This document shows positions 1 through 6,991 of a stretch of DNA of 11,023 bases, in pieces. The DNA lies in assembly GCA_026982175.1 (NCBI GenBank), contig JALSHP010000325.1:1-11023 (forward strand). The letters are read 5' to 3'. The position numbers were made by a program, and so were the translations under genes. This DNA is from Campylobacteraceae bacterium. Its GTDB lineage: Bacteria; Campylobacterota; Campylobacteria; Campylobacterales; Sulfurovaceae. The notes beneath the pieces were generated by a model that was not told where the DNA came from, did no database searches, and was given only the letters and a program-made list of their open reading frames with translations. Within the stretch, counting starts at the first letter, position 1, and the number at the start of each line of letters is the position of its first letter.

Positions 1-1
1 C

Positions 2-271
2 AACGTTCCTGTAATGTCAGCCGTACTGAAAGCCAATCCAGACATGGGTATGGATGCTCATGCTCAATGGATGCTCGTAACCCTTACCGCTGGTGTGGGT
101 GGTTCACTTATCTCATTTGGTTCAGCAGCAGGTGTAGGGGTTATGGGTAAACTTCATGGTATCTATACTTTTGCTTCACACATGAAATTGGCTTGGACTG
201 TTTTAGTAGGCTATATTGTCTCTGTCGTAATTTGGTATCTACAGTTTCAAGTAATGGGAATTGGGGCATAG
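2..271 (+). CDS. nhaD: NhaD-type Na+/H+ antiporter, C-terminal fragment
   Basis: The open frame runs in from the left edge, so only about the last 89 residues are visible; the ATG at 14 is probably internal, since the frame is open upstream to the edge. The fragment has a glycine/serine-rich stretch (AGVGGSLISFGSAAGVGVMG) followed by a hydrophobic C-terminal helix (roughly WTVLVGYIVSVVIWYLQF). This glycine-rich pattern is characteristic of the last part of NhaD antiporters, inner-membrane proteins that exchange cytoplasmic Na+ (or Li+) for protons in salt and pH homeostasis. A second cation/H+ antiporter gene of a different family (Kef-type) lies downstream, separated by guaA with its own promoter. 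The NhaD call rests on recognition of this short segment; a related member of the ion-transporter superfamily is possible. Confidence 0.8.
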   Translation, partial: NVPVMSAVLKANPDMGMDAHAQWMLVTLTAGVGGSLISFGSAAGVGVMGKLHGIYTFASHMKLAWTVLVGYIVSVVIWYLQFQVMGIGA

Positions 272-289
272 TCTCTTTTCTTAAAAAAC

Positions 290-316
290 TATTGAACAAG
301 ATTATCTTGTTCAATA
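290..316. terminator. Hairpin after nhaD, possible terminator
   Basis: An inverted repeat pairs 290-301 with 305-316 around a 3-base loop; the core ATTGAACAAG / CTTGTTCAAT is perfect. On the plus strand the hairpin is not followed at once by a U tract (AAATCTTAG comes next), so it is a poor canonical terminator for nhaD. On the minus strand it is followed by G and six U (complement of A283-A288), which is a better intrinsic terminator for antisense transcription coming out of guaA. It may work in either direction or only stabilise the nhaD mRNA 3' end. Confidence 0.6.
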
Positions 317-375
317 AAATCTTAGTTCAATACTTTTAATCTTCTTTTTCTATCCCCTTTTCATTAAAAATAGAG

Positions 376-381
376 TATAAT
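376..381 (+). promoter_or_regulatory. guaA promoter -10 box
   Basis: A perfect TATAAT sits 39 bases before the guaA start, downstream of T-rich DNA (about 334-363) and without a recognisable -35. This is the usual look of housekeeping promoters in Campylobacterota. The predicted transcript start near 388 leaves a leader of about 33 bases, too short for a purine riboswitch. Confidence 0.6.
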
Positions 382-420
382 TTCAACAAATTTTAACCTA
401 CTAAAATAAGGAATTTCCTC

Positions 421-1956
421 ATGAAACAAGTACCCATTCTTATCCTCGACTTCGGTTCACAATACACACAGCTCATTGCAAGAAAATTAAGAGAATCAGG
501 GGTTTACTGCGAAGTAGTTCCTTATAGGGAAGATATAGCCGATATTAAAGCACGAAAGCCACAAGGGATTATTTTATCTGGTGGACCTGCCTCTGTTTAT
601 GCTCCTGATGCTTATAAGCCAGATGAAGCTGTTTGGACTATGGGTGTACCTGTTATGGGAATCTGTTATGGTATGCAACTCATGACCCAACGCTATGGAG
701 GAGAAGTGGTTGCAGCAAATCATCATGAGTATGGAAAAGCCAAATTAACGCTTACTGATTGTGATATTTTTCAAGGAATGACCAACAATGAAACCGTTTG
801 GATGAGTCATGGAGATAGAGCCGAAAAAATTCCTGATGGATTTGAAGTGATTGGAACATCTGAAAACTCTCCTTATGCTGCCATTGCAAATGTGGATGAG
901 AAGTTGTATGCTTTTCAGTTTCACCCAGAGGTTCACCATAGTGTAGAGGGGACAAAACTACTTAAAAACTTTGCCAAATACATTTGTGGTTGTGATAGTA
1001 CTTGGAATATGGGTGGCTTTGCCAAAGAGAAGATAGCCACTATCAAAGCACAAGTGGGTGACAAAAAAGTACTTTGTGGGGTGAGTGGAGGGGTTGACTC
1101 TTCTGTCGTTGCTGCAATGCTCAATGAAGCACTGCCTAAAGAGCAACTCATTTGTGTTTTTGTTGACCAAGGATTACTACGTAAAAATGAAGCCCAAGAT
1201 GTCCAAGCGATGTTTAAACTCTTAGATATTCCTTTGATTACCATTGATGCTAAAGAGGAGTTTATGAAAGCTTTAGAGGGAGTAAGTGACCCAGAAGTTA
1301 AACGTAAAGCCATTGGTGAGAAGTTTATTGAAGTCTTTGATAAAGAGGCAAAAAAACATACCGATGTTGCTTTTTTAGCACAAGGAACGCTCTATACTGA
1401 TGTCATTGAATCGGTTTCGGTTAAAGGACCTTCTAAAACCATTAAGTCACACCATAATGTAGGTGGACTTCCTGATTGGATGACCTTTGAATTGGTAGAG
1501 CCACTTAGAGAGATTTTTAAAGATGAGGTTAGAAAACTTGGTCTTGAATTGGGACTACCTAAAGATATGATAGCCCGTCATCCTTTCCCTGGACCTGGTC
1601 TTGCCATTCGTACCATGGGAGCAGTGACACAAGAGGGCTTACGACTCATTCGTGAATCTGATGCGATTATGCAAGAGGAGTTAAAAGCAACAGGTTATTA
1701 CGACAAAGTATGGCAAGCCTTTACGGTACTTTTAAATGTTCAATCAGTAGGTGTTATGGGTGACAATCGTACTTATGACAACACCGTTTGTATTCGTATG
1801 GTAGAGTCGGTTGATGGAATGACAGCAACCTTTGCCCATGTGCCTCATGATATTTTAGAGAGGATGAGTCGTCGAATTATCAATGAAATAGAGGGGATAA
1901 ATAGAGTTGTGTATGACATCTCATCAAAGCCACCAGCAACCATTGAGTGGGAGTAA
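421..1956 (+). CDS. guaA: GMP synthase (glutamine-hydrolysing)
   Basis: GuaA converts XMP, ATP and glutamine to GMP, AMP, pyrophosphate and glutamate, the last step of guanine nucleotide synthesis, in the cytoplasm. The 511 residues match the usual family length. Residues 1-190 form a class I glutamine amidotransferase domain with nucleophile Cys82 in GICYGMQ and the His168/Glu170 pair in FQFHPEV. The ATP pyrophosphatase domain begins near 215 with the PP-loop SGGVDSS (222-228) and continues through KSHHN (342-346). HPFPGPGL (387-394) and the terminal KPPATIEWE belong to the C-terminal dimerisation/XMP-binding domain. All catalytic motifs are present, so it should be active. The ATG at 421 follows an AAGGAA Shine-Dalgarno (408-413) at good spacing. 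It has its own -10 box and the next gene has another, so it is probably monocistronic. Confidence 0.98.
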   Translation: MKQVPILILDFGSQYTQLIARKLRESGVYCEVVPYREDIADIKARKPQGIILSGGPASVYAPDAYKPDEAVWTMGVPVMGICYGMQLMTQRYGGEVVAANHHEYGKAKLTLTDCDIFQGMTNNETVWMSHGDRAEKIPDGFEVIGTSENSPYAAIANVDEKLYAFQFHPEVHHSVEGTKLLKNFAKYICGCDSTWNMGGFAKEKIATIKAQVGDKKVLCGVSGGVDSSVVAAMLNEALPKEQLICVFVDQGLLRKNEAQDVQAMFKLLDIPLITIDAKEEFMKALEGVSDPEVKRKAIGEKFIEVFDKEAKKHTDVAFLAQGTLYTDVIESVSVKGPSKTIKSHHNVGGLPDWMTFELVEPLREIFKDEVRKLGLELGLPKDMIARHPFPGPGLAIRTMGAVTQEGLRLIRESDAIMQEELKATGYYDKVWQAFTVLLNVQSVGVMGDNRTYDNTVCIRMVESVDGMTATFAHVPHDILERMSRRIINEIEGINRVVYDISSKPPATIEWE

Positions 1957-2059
1957 TTTTAAGAAATAATATTTGATACCAATTAACACTTAAATATTTT
2001 TTATTATATTTTTTTAGACTAAATTATTAACATTACACAATTAGTACGATATGGTCTAA

Positions 2060-2065
2060 TATAAT
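2060..2065 (+). promoter_or_regulatory. Kef antiporter gene promoter -10 box
   Basis: TATAAT lies 25 bases before the start codon, after a very AT-rich stretch containing T runs (1996-2015). Transcription would begin near 2072, giving a leader of about 19 bases carrying the Shine-Dalgarno AAGGGGA (2080-2086). No clear -35 is visible. A 6-bp inverted repeat TTAGAC (2014-2019) / GTCTAA (2054-2059) flanks the upstream region and partly abuts the -10; its meaning is unknown. Confidence 0.5.
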
Positions 2066-2090
2066 CAATCATATTTTTTAAGGGGAATTT

Positions 2091-3710
2091 ATGGAACATC
2101 TATTAATCGGACTAATTGTGACACTTGGTATTGCTACCATTGTCAATGTATTTTTAAAAAAGTTGGATATACCAACCGTGATTGGCTATATTGTTACAGG
2201 CTTTACCATTGCACAGATTTTTTACTTTGGAGAGGATTCCAAAGAGACATTGGCACATTTAGCTGAATTTGGGATTGTCTTTCTTATGTTTACCATTGGG
2301 CTTGAATTTTCAATTTCACAAATGAAAGCCATGAAAAAAGAGGTCTTTGTTTATGGTGCTTTACAGGTCATACTCTCTGGCTTACTTTTTACTTTTTTAG
2401 CGTTTACTTTTTTTGATATTACAGTCAAAAATGCCATTGTCATTGGAATGGCACTCTCCCTCTCTTCGACCGCCATTGTCTTAAAAGTACTCAATGAGAG
2501 TGGTGAAATACATGCCGAATATGGACGCGTCGTATTAGGGATTTTACTCTTCCAAGATTTGGCTGTTATTCCGATGCTTCTGATGATTTCTATCTTTACT
2601 TCAGAAAATGCTTCTGTTCCTGAATTACTTTTAGAAACCTTGGTTTCAGCACTCATTGTCTTTGCCATACTTTTTGTGGTGGGTAAATATTTCATAGAGC
2701 GTTTTTTTGACTGGGTAACGACTTCTGAATCTGAAGAGATATTTTTAGCAGCTGTTATCTTAACGGTGATTGCTGCTTCTGTTTTGGCAGAGTATTTTGG
2801 TTTTTCTTACTCTTTAGGGGCATTTATTGCAGGTATGACCATTGCAGAGACGAAGTATCGTTACCGAATTGAGGCAGATTTAGTTCCGTTTAGAGATATT
2901 TTGTTAGGAATTTTCTTTGTTACCATTGGAATGCAAATTGATGTTGCCATTGTAGGAAATTTTATCTTTACAATTTTGGGCTTACTGTTTGCAATTATGC
3001 TTTTAAAAGCCTTGGTACTCTTTTTTGCAATGAACTATTTTATGCAAAAACGCTCATCGGTTAAAATAGCATTGGCACTCATGCAAGTAGGGGAGTTTGC
3101 TTTGGCGATTTTTGCCTTGGCAAATGTGAACAATATTATCTCTGACCAGACCAATCAAATCATGATAGTTACCATTGTACTCTCCATGATTTTAACGCCA
3201 TTTATCTTGAAAAACATTAAAGCCTTGGCAGATATTTTCTTTAAAGAGCCAACTGCTTTACGTGAACGAGCATTGGTCTCTACGGGATTCAAAGACCATA
3301 TCATTGTTTGTGGATATGGAGCAGTTGGGAAACAGTTGGTAAAACGATTTAAAGCCAATGATGTACTCTATGTCATTATTGAGCATGATGTAAAATTGGT
3401 TGATGAAGCGATTGAAAAAGGAGAAAAAAATATCTATTTAGCCAATGCTGCTCAAAAATCAGTTTTGGAACATTTTGGAATTAAAGAGTGTACCGCTATC
3501 TTTTCAGCCGTCAATAATCCTCACCAAGTAAGACTTATTTGTGAGAACATATCCTCTTTTGGAGAGCGTGTAAATTCTGTAGTAACGGTAAAAAATAAGT
3601 CACAAGAGGAGAGTATTGCTGATTTACAGATAACCCATGTTATTAATCGACGTGAGACCATCACAGAGTTGTTAGCAAAACAGATTTGTGCTTTTAGAAA
3701 GGTTGAGTAA
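2091..3710 (+). CDS. Kef-type K+(cation)/H+ antiporter with RCK (TrkA-N) domain
   Basis: This is an inner-membrane monovalent cation:proton antiporter of the CPA2 family, probably moving K+ or Na+ against protons. Residues 1 to about 380 are a series of hydrophobic helices. They carry the family motifs SLSSTAIVLKVL (123-134) and LFQDLAVIP (153-161), whose Asp156 lies at the ion-binding centre of the family, then SYSLGAFIAGMTIAET (239-254). Residues 402-539 form a cytoplasmic RCK/TrkA-N domain with the Rossmann dinucleotide motif GYGAVG (408-413) and acidic residues after the second strand (EHD, 431-433), consistent with NAD(H)-type regulation. At 539 residues it is shorter than E. coli KefB/KefC (around 600-620), mainly at the C-terminus. 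No KefF/KefG-like ancillary protein is next to it, so glutathione-adduct gating cannot be assumed. The ATG has a strong AAGGGGA ribosome site. Substrate and exact subfamily are unresolved. Confidence 0.9.
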   Translation: MEHLLIGLIVTLGIATIVNVFLKKLDIPTVIGYIVTGFTIAQIFYFGEDSKETLAHLAEFGIVFLMFTIGLEFSISQMKAMKKEVFVYGALQVILSGLLFTFLAFTFFDITVKNAIVIGMALSLSSTAIVLKVLNESGEIHAEYGRVVLGILLFQDLAVIPMLLMISIFTSENASVPELLLETLVSALIVFAILFVVGKYFIERFFDWVTTSESEEIFLAAVILTVIAASVLAEYFGFSYSLGAFIAGMTIAETKYRYRIEADLVPFRDILLGIFFVTIGMQIDVAIVGNFIFTILGLLFAIMLLKALVLFFAMNYFMQKRSSVKIALALMQVGEFALAIFALANVNNIISDQTNQIMIVTIVLSMILTPFILKNIKALADIFFKEPTALRERALVSTGFKDHIIVCGYGAVGKQLVKRFKANDVLYVIIEHDVKLVDEAIEKGEKNIYLANAAQKSVLEHFGIKECTAIFSAVNNPHQVRLICENISSFGERVNSVVTVKNKSQEESIADLQITHVINRRETITELLAKQICAFRKVE

Positions 3711-3721
3711 AGCTATTAATC

Positions 3722-5926
3722 TTATAGTTTGACGATGGTAATCCCCAAATTACCCTTTTGTCCATGAAAAGATTGGATTTTAGGGTAAGATTTTAAGTAG
3801 TCAATAATCACTTTTTTAAGCACTCCTCCCCCTGTTCCATGAATAATCTCCACTTCAGAAAATCCAGAAACCAAAGCGTCCGATAAGAAAACATCAAGTT
3901 TATCAATCGCCTCATCAGCATAACATCCAAGAAGCTTAATCGAAACAGCTCCACGACCAGACTTCTCAACATTGACACTGCTTTTTGACTTTTGAGTCAC
4001 CTTTTTTTGAAGACTCTCTAGGTAACGAAGTTGTGCAAGTGGCACACGCATTTTAAGTCCATCTACTTCTATGGTAGCTTCTTTGTTGCGTATGTTTAAA
4101 ATTTCTCCTCTATTGCTACGATATTTTACCGTGTCGCCTACTTGTAAGACACGTTTGTTTGGTTGTTCTACTTTTTTAGCATGGGCTGAGAGTTTTTTTT
4201 GTTTATGGGCATCGTTGAGCAGTCGCCGTCCTTCGGTAGATTCTTTGGCTTTCATAGCTTCTAAGGCTCTTTTTGTTGCTGCATTGTAACGGTTTTCTAA
4301 AGTGGCAATGGCTTTGCGTTGTTGCTCATTGAGTTTGGCTTCAATGTTCTCTAAGTTCTCTCTTTTTTGCTCTACGGCTTTTAAATCAGCATCTATTTTT
4401 TCGAGTTTTAGACGCATTTCACGCTCTAGGGTGGTTGATTTTTCAATGAGTTCATTTAAATTTTCTTTATCTTCACCGTACACCTCTTTGGCTTTTCGTA
4501 CAATGTGTTCAGGCACACCATAACGCTCAGCTGTCTCAAATGCATAAGACTTTCCAATGCTCCCCTGTAAAAAGGTGTAGGTAGGTTTACGGTTTTCTTC
4601 ATCATAAAGGGCAGCTATGAGTTCTACATCATCGTCAGTACTCATGAGTGAAGCCAAGCGTTTATGGTGGGTGGTGACAATGAAGGTGATGCCTCTGTTT
4701 TTTAGCTCATCGAGCATCACTCTAAACAAAGAGGCTGCTTCATCAGAATCAGTTCCAAGTTCTATCTCATCGACCCCGACAATGGCATTTTCTTTGTCAA
4801 ATAATTTAGAAAATTCTACCATACGCCCTGCAAAGGTAGAGATGTCATTTTTAACCGATTGTGGGTCGTCAATGACCGCTTCTATGCTTTTAAAATGACC
4901 CACTTCAGTCTTCTCTTCATCACATTTAAACGGCAGAAGATTTTTAGACATAAAGACAGCCGAGAGTAGGGACTTTAAGAGCATGGTTTTACCACCAGCA
5001 TTGACCCCTGTGACGAGCATAACCGATTTTTCTAATTTAATCGAAACAGGTTTTGGGTTCTCAATGGCAGGGTGGCAAAAGGCTGAAAGATTTACTACTT
5101 TTCGTTTTGAGGGCAAAATAAATTGGTAGTCATAGGCTTTAGCAAACATAACACGTGCTTGATAGTGGTCAAACTTGTCATATTCACGGTTGATGTATCG
5201 CATAAACAAGTAATGCGTGTGTAATGTTGCTGAAAAAGTTTGACAATAACGGTAAATTACCACCTCTTTACGGCTTAACAGCGTAGCTTCTTTCTCTTTG
5301 AGGTGTGAGATGGCTTGAGGTAAAATGTAAAAGAAGCCCCCAGCACTTCGCCCAACAACAGAAGCTTTAAGCACTTTGTTAAATCCACCACGTACCATAA
5401 GCGTCTCTTCGCCATTAAAAAAATGGACTTGGGTATCGACCAAATACTCTTTGAGGTTAGAGGAGTGGGCGAGTTTATAGAGTTTGTCTTTGAGTTCAGC
5501 CTTGTTCGCTTTAAGTGCCTTTTCAATCTCATAGAGTTCAGGTTCACGCTCTGGGTTGATATTTCCCTCTGATGTAAAATACACAATAATATTTGTAATA
5601 TCATCATGCACACTTATCTCTTTTATCCACTTATTTAAAGGTTCAGGCAAAGAGGAGGCTTTAAGGGCGTTAAAATACTCAACTATCTGCACAAAAGCAT
5701 AAATCTCTTCTATGCCTAAAACGCCTTGCTTTTTAAGCCGATTGAGTTGCTCATCAAGGTTAGGAACTTCTTTCATAGGAGGAAATTCAACAGAAAAAAG
5801 AGCTGAAATGTATTTAAAGTGCTGATTAATATCTCCTTGCATCTCAATGGCTTTCTCACGAGCAAAGAAGCTTTTGAAGTTATTAATAAATTGGTCAAGG
5901 TCTAGTTTTTGTGTTATGGTTTTCAT
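3722..5926 (-). CDS. mutS2: MutS2 family ATPase/endonuclease (Smr domain)
   Basis: MutS2 is a MutS-like ATPase with a C-terminal nuclease domain. It limits homologous recombination in Helicobacter and Thermus, and in Bacillus has also been linked to splitting collided ribosomes. Visible in order (734 residues): N-terminal LDLD (8-11); core/lever region to about 290; Walker A GVNAGGKT (307-314); MutS signature STFAGRM (363-369); Walker B ending in VDE (385-387) followed by IELGTDSDEA; a lysine/glutamate-rich coiled coil (about 475-580); a KOW-like beta region (597-632); and an Smr domain (661-734) with HGTGGG (696-701). The mismatch-recognition domain of MutS1 is absent, as expected for MutS2. 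Two motifs deviate: the Walker A core has Val where Pro is common (GVN for GPN), and the Smr LDLRG motif is replaced by IKLLG (663-667). The ATG at 5926 is the only plausible start: no ATG, GTG or TTG lies between it and the upstream in-frame stop, and the next Met is residue 29. It has no Shine-Dalgarno. Confidence 0.95.
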   Translation of the reverse strand: MKTITQKLDLDQFINNFKSFFAREKAIEMQGDINQHFKYISALFSVEFPPMKEVPNLDEQLNRLKKQGVLGIEEIYAFVQIVEYFNALKASSLPEPLNKWIKEISVHDDITNIIVYFTSEGNINPEREPELYEIEKALKANKAELKDKLYKLAHSSNLKEYLVDTQVHFFNGEETLMVRGGFNKVLKASVVGRSAGGFFYILPQAISHLKEKEATLLSRKEVVIYRYCQTFSATLHTHYLFMRYINREYDKFDHYQARVMFAKAYDYQFILPSKRKVVNLSAFCHPAIENPKPVSIKLEKSVMLVTGVNAGGKTMLLKSLLSAVFMSKNLLPFKCDEEKTEVGHFKSIEAVIDDPQSVKNDISTFAGRMVEFSKLFDKENAIVGVDEIELGTDSDEAASLFRVMLDELKNRGITFIVTTHHKRLASLMSTDDDVELIAALYDEENRKPTYTFLQGSIGKSYAFETAERYGVPEHIVRKAKEVYGEDKENLNELIEKSTTLEREMRLKLEKIDADLKAVEQKRENLENIEAKLNEQQRKAIATLENRYNAATKRALEAMKAKESTEGRRLLNDAHKQKKLSAHAKKVEQPNKRVLQVGDTVKYRSNRGEILNIRNKEATIEVDGLKMRVPLAQLRYLESLQKKVTQKSKSSVNVEKSGRGAVSIKLLGCYADEAIDKLDVFLSDALVSGFSEVEIIHGTGGGVLKKVIIDYLKSYPKIQSFHGQKGNLGITIVKL

Positions 5927-5933
5927 TGAAAAG

Positions 5934-5939
5934 ATTATA
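5934..5939 (-). promoter_or_regulatory. mutS2 -10 box, predicted leaderless start
   Basis: On the minus strand a perfect TATAAT ends only 7 bases before the mutS2 ATG. The usual 6-8 base distance from -10 to transcript start puts the first nucleotide on or next to the A of the start codon (5926). No purine-rich ribosome site lies between, which fits a leaderless mRNA. Its -35 region falls inside the left arm of the inverted repeat at 5944-6021. Confidence 0.55.
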
Positions 5940-5952
5940 ACATATTGTAGGG

Positions 5953-5968
5953 GGTGATTGCTATCACA
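5953..5968. promoter_or_regulatory. CRP/FNR-like palindrome, mutS2 side
   Basis: GGTGATTGCTATCACA fits the CRP pattern TGTGA-N6-TCACA except for the first base, and also has the FNR-like TGAT-N4-ATCA layout. Its centre (5960.5) is about 34 bases upstream of the predicted mutS2 transcript start, over the -35 region, where a bound regulator would be expected to repress. It is embedded in the inverted repeat, so the match may simply be a property of that repeat. No regulator gene of this family is in the window. Confidence 0.35.
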
Positions 5969-5996
5969 CCATTAAATAAATAGATATGTAAATTGC

Positions 5997-6012
5997 TGTG
6001 ATCGCAATCACC
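5997..6012. promoter_or_regulatory. CRP/FNR-like palindrome, glsA side
   Basis: TGTGATCGCAATCACC fits TGTGA-N6-TCACA except for the last base. Its centre (6004.5) lies roughly 39-42 bases upstream of the transcript start predicted from the glsA -10 box, the distance typical of class II activation by CRP/FNR proteins (-41.5). It is 44 bp centre to centre from the mutS2-side site. Binding by an actual regulator is an inference. Confidence 0.35.
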
Positions 6013-6031
6013 CCCTACAATTATATCTTGG

Positions 6032-6037
6032 TATAAT
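6032..6037 (+). promoter_or_regulatory. glsA operon promoter -10 box
   Basis: A perfect TATAAT preceded by TTGG lies 30 bases before the glsA ATG, predicting a start near 6043-6046 and a leader of about 23 bases. No -35 consensus is seen; the right arm of the inverted repeat occupies that place. This is probably the promoter for glsA-anmK-amgK-murU. Confidence 0.6.
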
Positions 6038-6067
6038 ACTCTATAAAAATATTATAGGCTCAAAACC

Positions 6068-6991
6068 ATGAACTACAAAAAAATATTAAAAGAGATAGAA
6101 ACAGAGATACAGAGTGAGCTGAAAAAGGGTAAAGTAGCCGACTATATCCCTGCGTTGGCAGAGGTTGAGCCAAATCAGTTTGCGATGACTATTACCTTAG
6201 CGGATGGAAAGCAATATTCGGTGGGGAAATCAAAAGAGTATTTTTCCATACAGAGCATCTCTAAGGTTTTGGCTTTTTCATTGGCGATTGACACCTACTC
6301 TACAAGCCTTTACAAAAGGGTAGGTGTTGAGCCATCAGGCTCTCCTTTTAATTCATTGGTTCAGTTGGAGTATGAGAATGGAATTCCTCGCAATCCGTTC
6401 ATTAATGCAGGGGCTATTGTGGTGATGGACGCACTCATGAGCCATTTTGGAGGCGATTATGCTGCTTTGGAAAAAGTGATGAACTTTACCCGTGAAATAT
6501 CAGATAATCCAATCATACAGTTTGACCCTATTGTGGCAAAGTCAGAGATGGAACACGCATCACGCAATTTGGCTTTGTCTCAACTCATGAAAAGTTTTGG
6601 AAATTTTGAGAATGATGTGCATGAAGTGGTGAGAACCTATTTTAAACAGTGTGCCATTTCGATGAGTACAGAAGATTTATCTCGTGCCATGATTTATTTG
6701 GCATTTAACGGAAAAGACCCCATTTCTAACAAAGAGTTTTTAACCGAAGCCCAAGCCAAAAGAATTAACGCACTCATGCTTACTTGTGGGCATTATGATG
6801 CCAGTGGAGAGTTTGCTTTTAATGTGGGACTTCCTGCAAAATCTGGTGTGGGTGGGGGCATTGTGGCAGTTGTGCCCAATATCATGAGCATTGCTGTGTG
6901 GTCGCCAAGGCTTAATGCTTATGGAAACTCCCATGTGGGAACTTTGGCGTTACAGTTATTTACAACAAAGACGGGTTTGAGTATTTTTTAA
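6068..6991 (+). CDS. glsA: Glutaminase (serine-dependent, beta-lactamase fold)
   Basis: The enzyme hydrolyses L-glutamine to L-glutamate and ammonia in the cytoplasm. The 307 residues are the normal length for bacterial GlsA and span the whole catalytic domain. The nucleophile/base pair is in QSISK (62-66): Ser63 and Lys66 form the SxxK motif. Substrate-binding motifs include NPFINAGAI (109-117), SRNLALSQLMKSFGNFEND (165-183) and the KSGVGGGI loop (258-265). Only a weak ribosome site (AGG at 6056-6058) precedes the ATG. It is the first gene of a four-gene run, and its stop overlaps the anmK start by one base (TAATG). Its link to cell-wall recycling is unclear: glutamate and ammonia could feed amino-sugar or D-Glu metabolism, but the position may be incidental. 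All catalytic residues I can identify are present. Confidence 0.96.
   Translation: MNYKKILKEIETEIQSELKKGKVADYIPALAEVEPNQFAMTITLADGKQYSVGKSKEYFSIQSISKVLAFSLAIDTYSTSLYKRVGVEPSGSPFNSLVQLEYENGIPRNPFINAGAIVVMDALMSHFGGDYAALEKVMNFTREISDNPIIQFDPIVAKSEMEHASRNLALSQLMKSFGNFENDVHEVVRTYFKQCAISMSTEDLSRAMIYLAFNGKDPISNKEFLTEAQAKRINALMLTCGHYDASGEFAFNVGLPAKSGVGGGIVAVVPNIMSIAVWSPRLNAYGNSHVGTLALQLFTTKTGLSIF

Larger units (their letters stand above)
5944..6021. repeat. 25-bp near-perfect inverted repeat between mutS2 and glsA
   Basis: Arms 5944-5968 and 5997-6021 are reverse complements at 24 of 25 positions (single mismatch T5962 versus C6003), separated by a 28-base AT-rich spacer. Each arm begins from the outside with ATTGTAGGGGG and contains a smaller palindrome of the form GTGAT-N4-ATCAC. 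The arms are much more GC-rich than the surrounding DNA. Both predicted transcripts start outside the repeat, so it is probably not an RNA terminator or leader structure but acts, if at all, in DNA. The outer GTAGGGG...CCCCTAC ends resemble short palindromic or MITE-like intergenic repeats in other bacteria; I found no convincing target-site duplication beside it. The repeat itself is certain; its function is not. Confidence 0.95.

Noticed and set aside
1957..2015. Possible terminator after guaA using the T-rich stretch 1996-2015
   Set aside because: T runs are present, but the only upstream stems are four to six A/T pairs with poor loops, not distinguishable from AT-rich background.
3707..3730. 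Small bidirectional terminator between the Kef-type antiporter gene and mutS2 (CTAT/ATAG)
   Set aside because: The stem is four A/T-rich pairs plus a bulged extension into AAA/TTT, with no real U tract; too weak to annotate.
4071..4898. Plus-strand open frames inside mutS2
   Set aside because: They lie opposite a clearly conserved gene, are serine-rich low-complexity translations and have no recognisable domain; treated as shadows.
5944..6021. Inverted repeat as a Rho-independent terminator or CRISPR-like repeat
   Set aside because: It lies upstream of both divergent starts, has no T tract after the stem, and occurs as one pair of arms without further repeat-spacer units.
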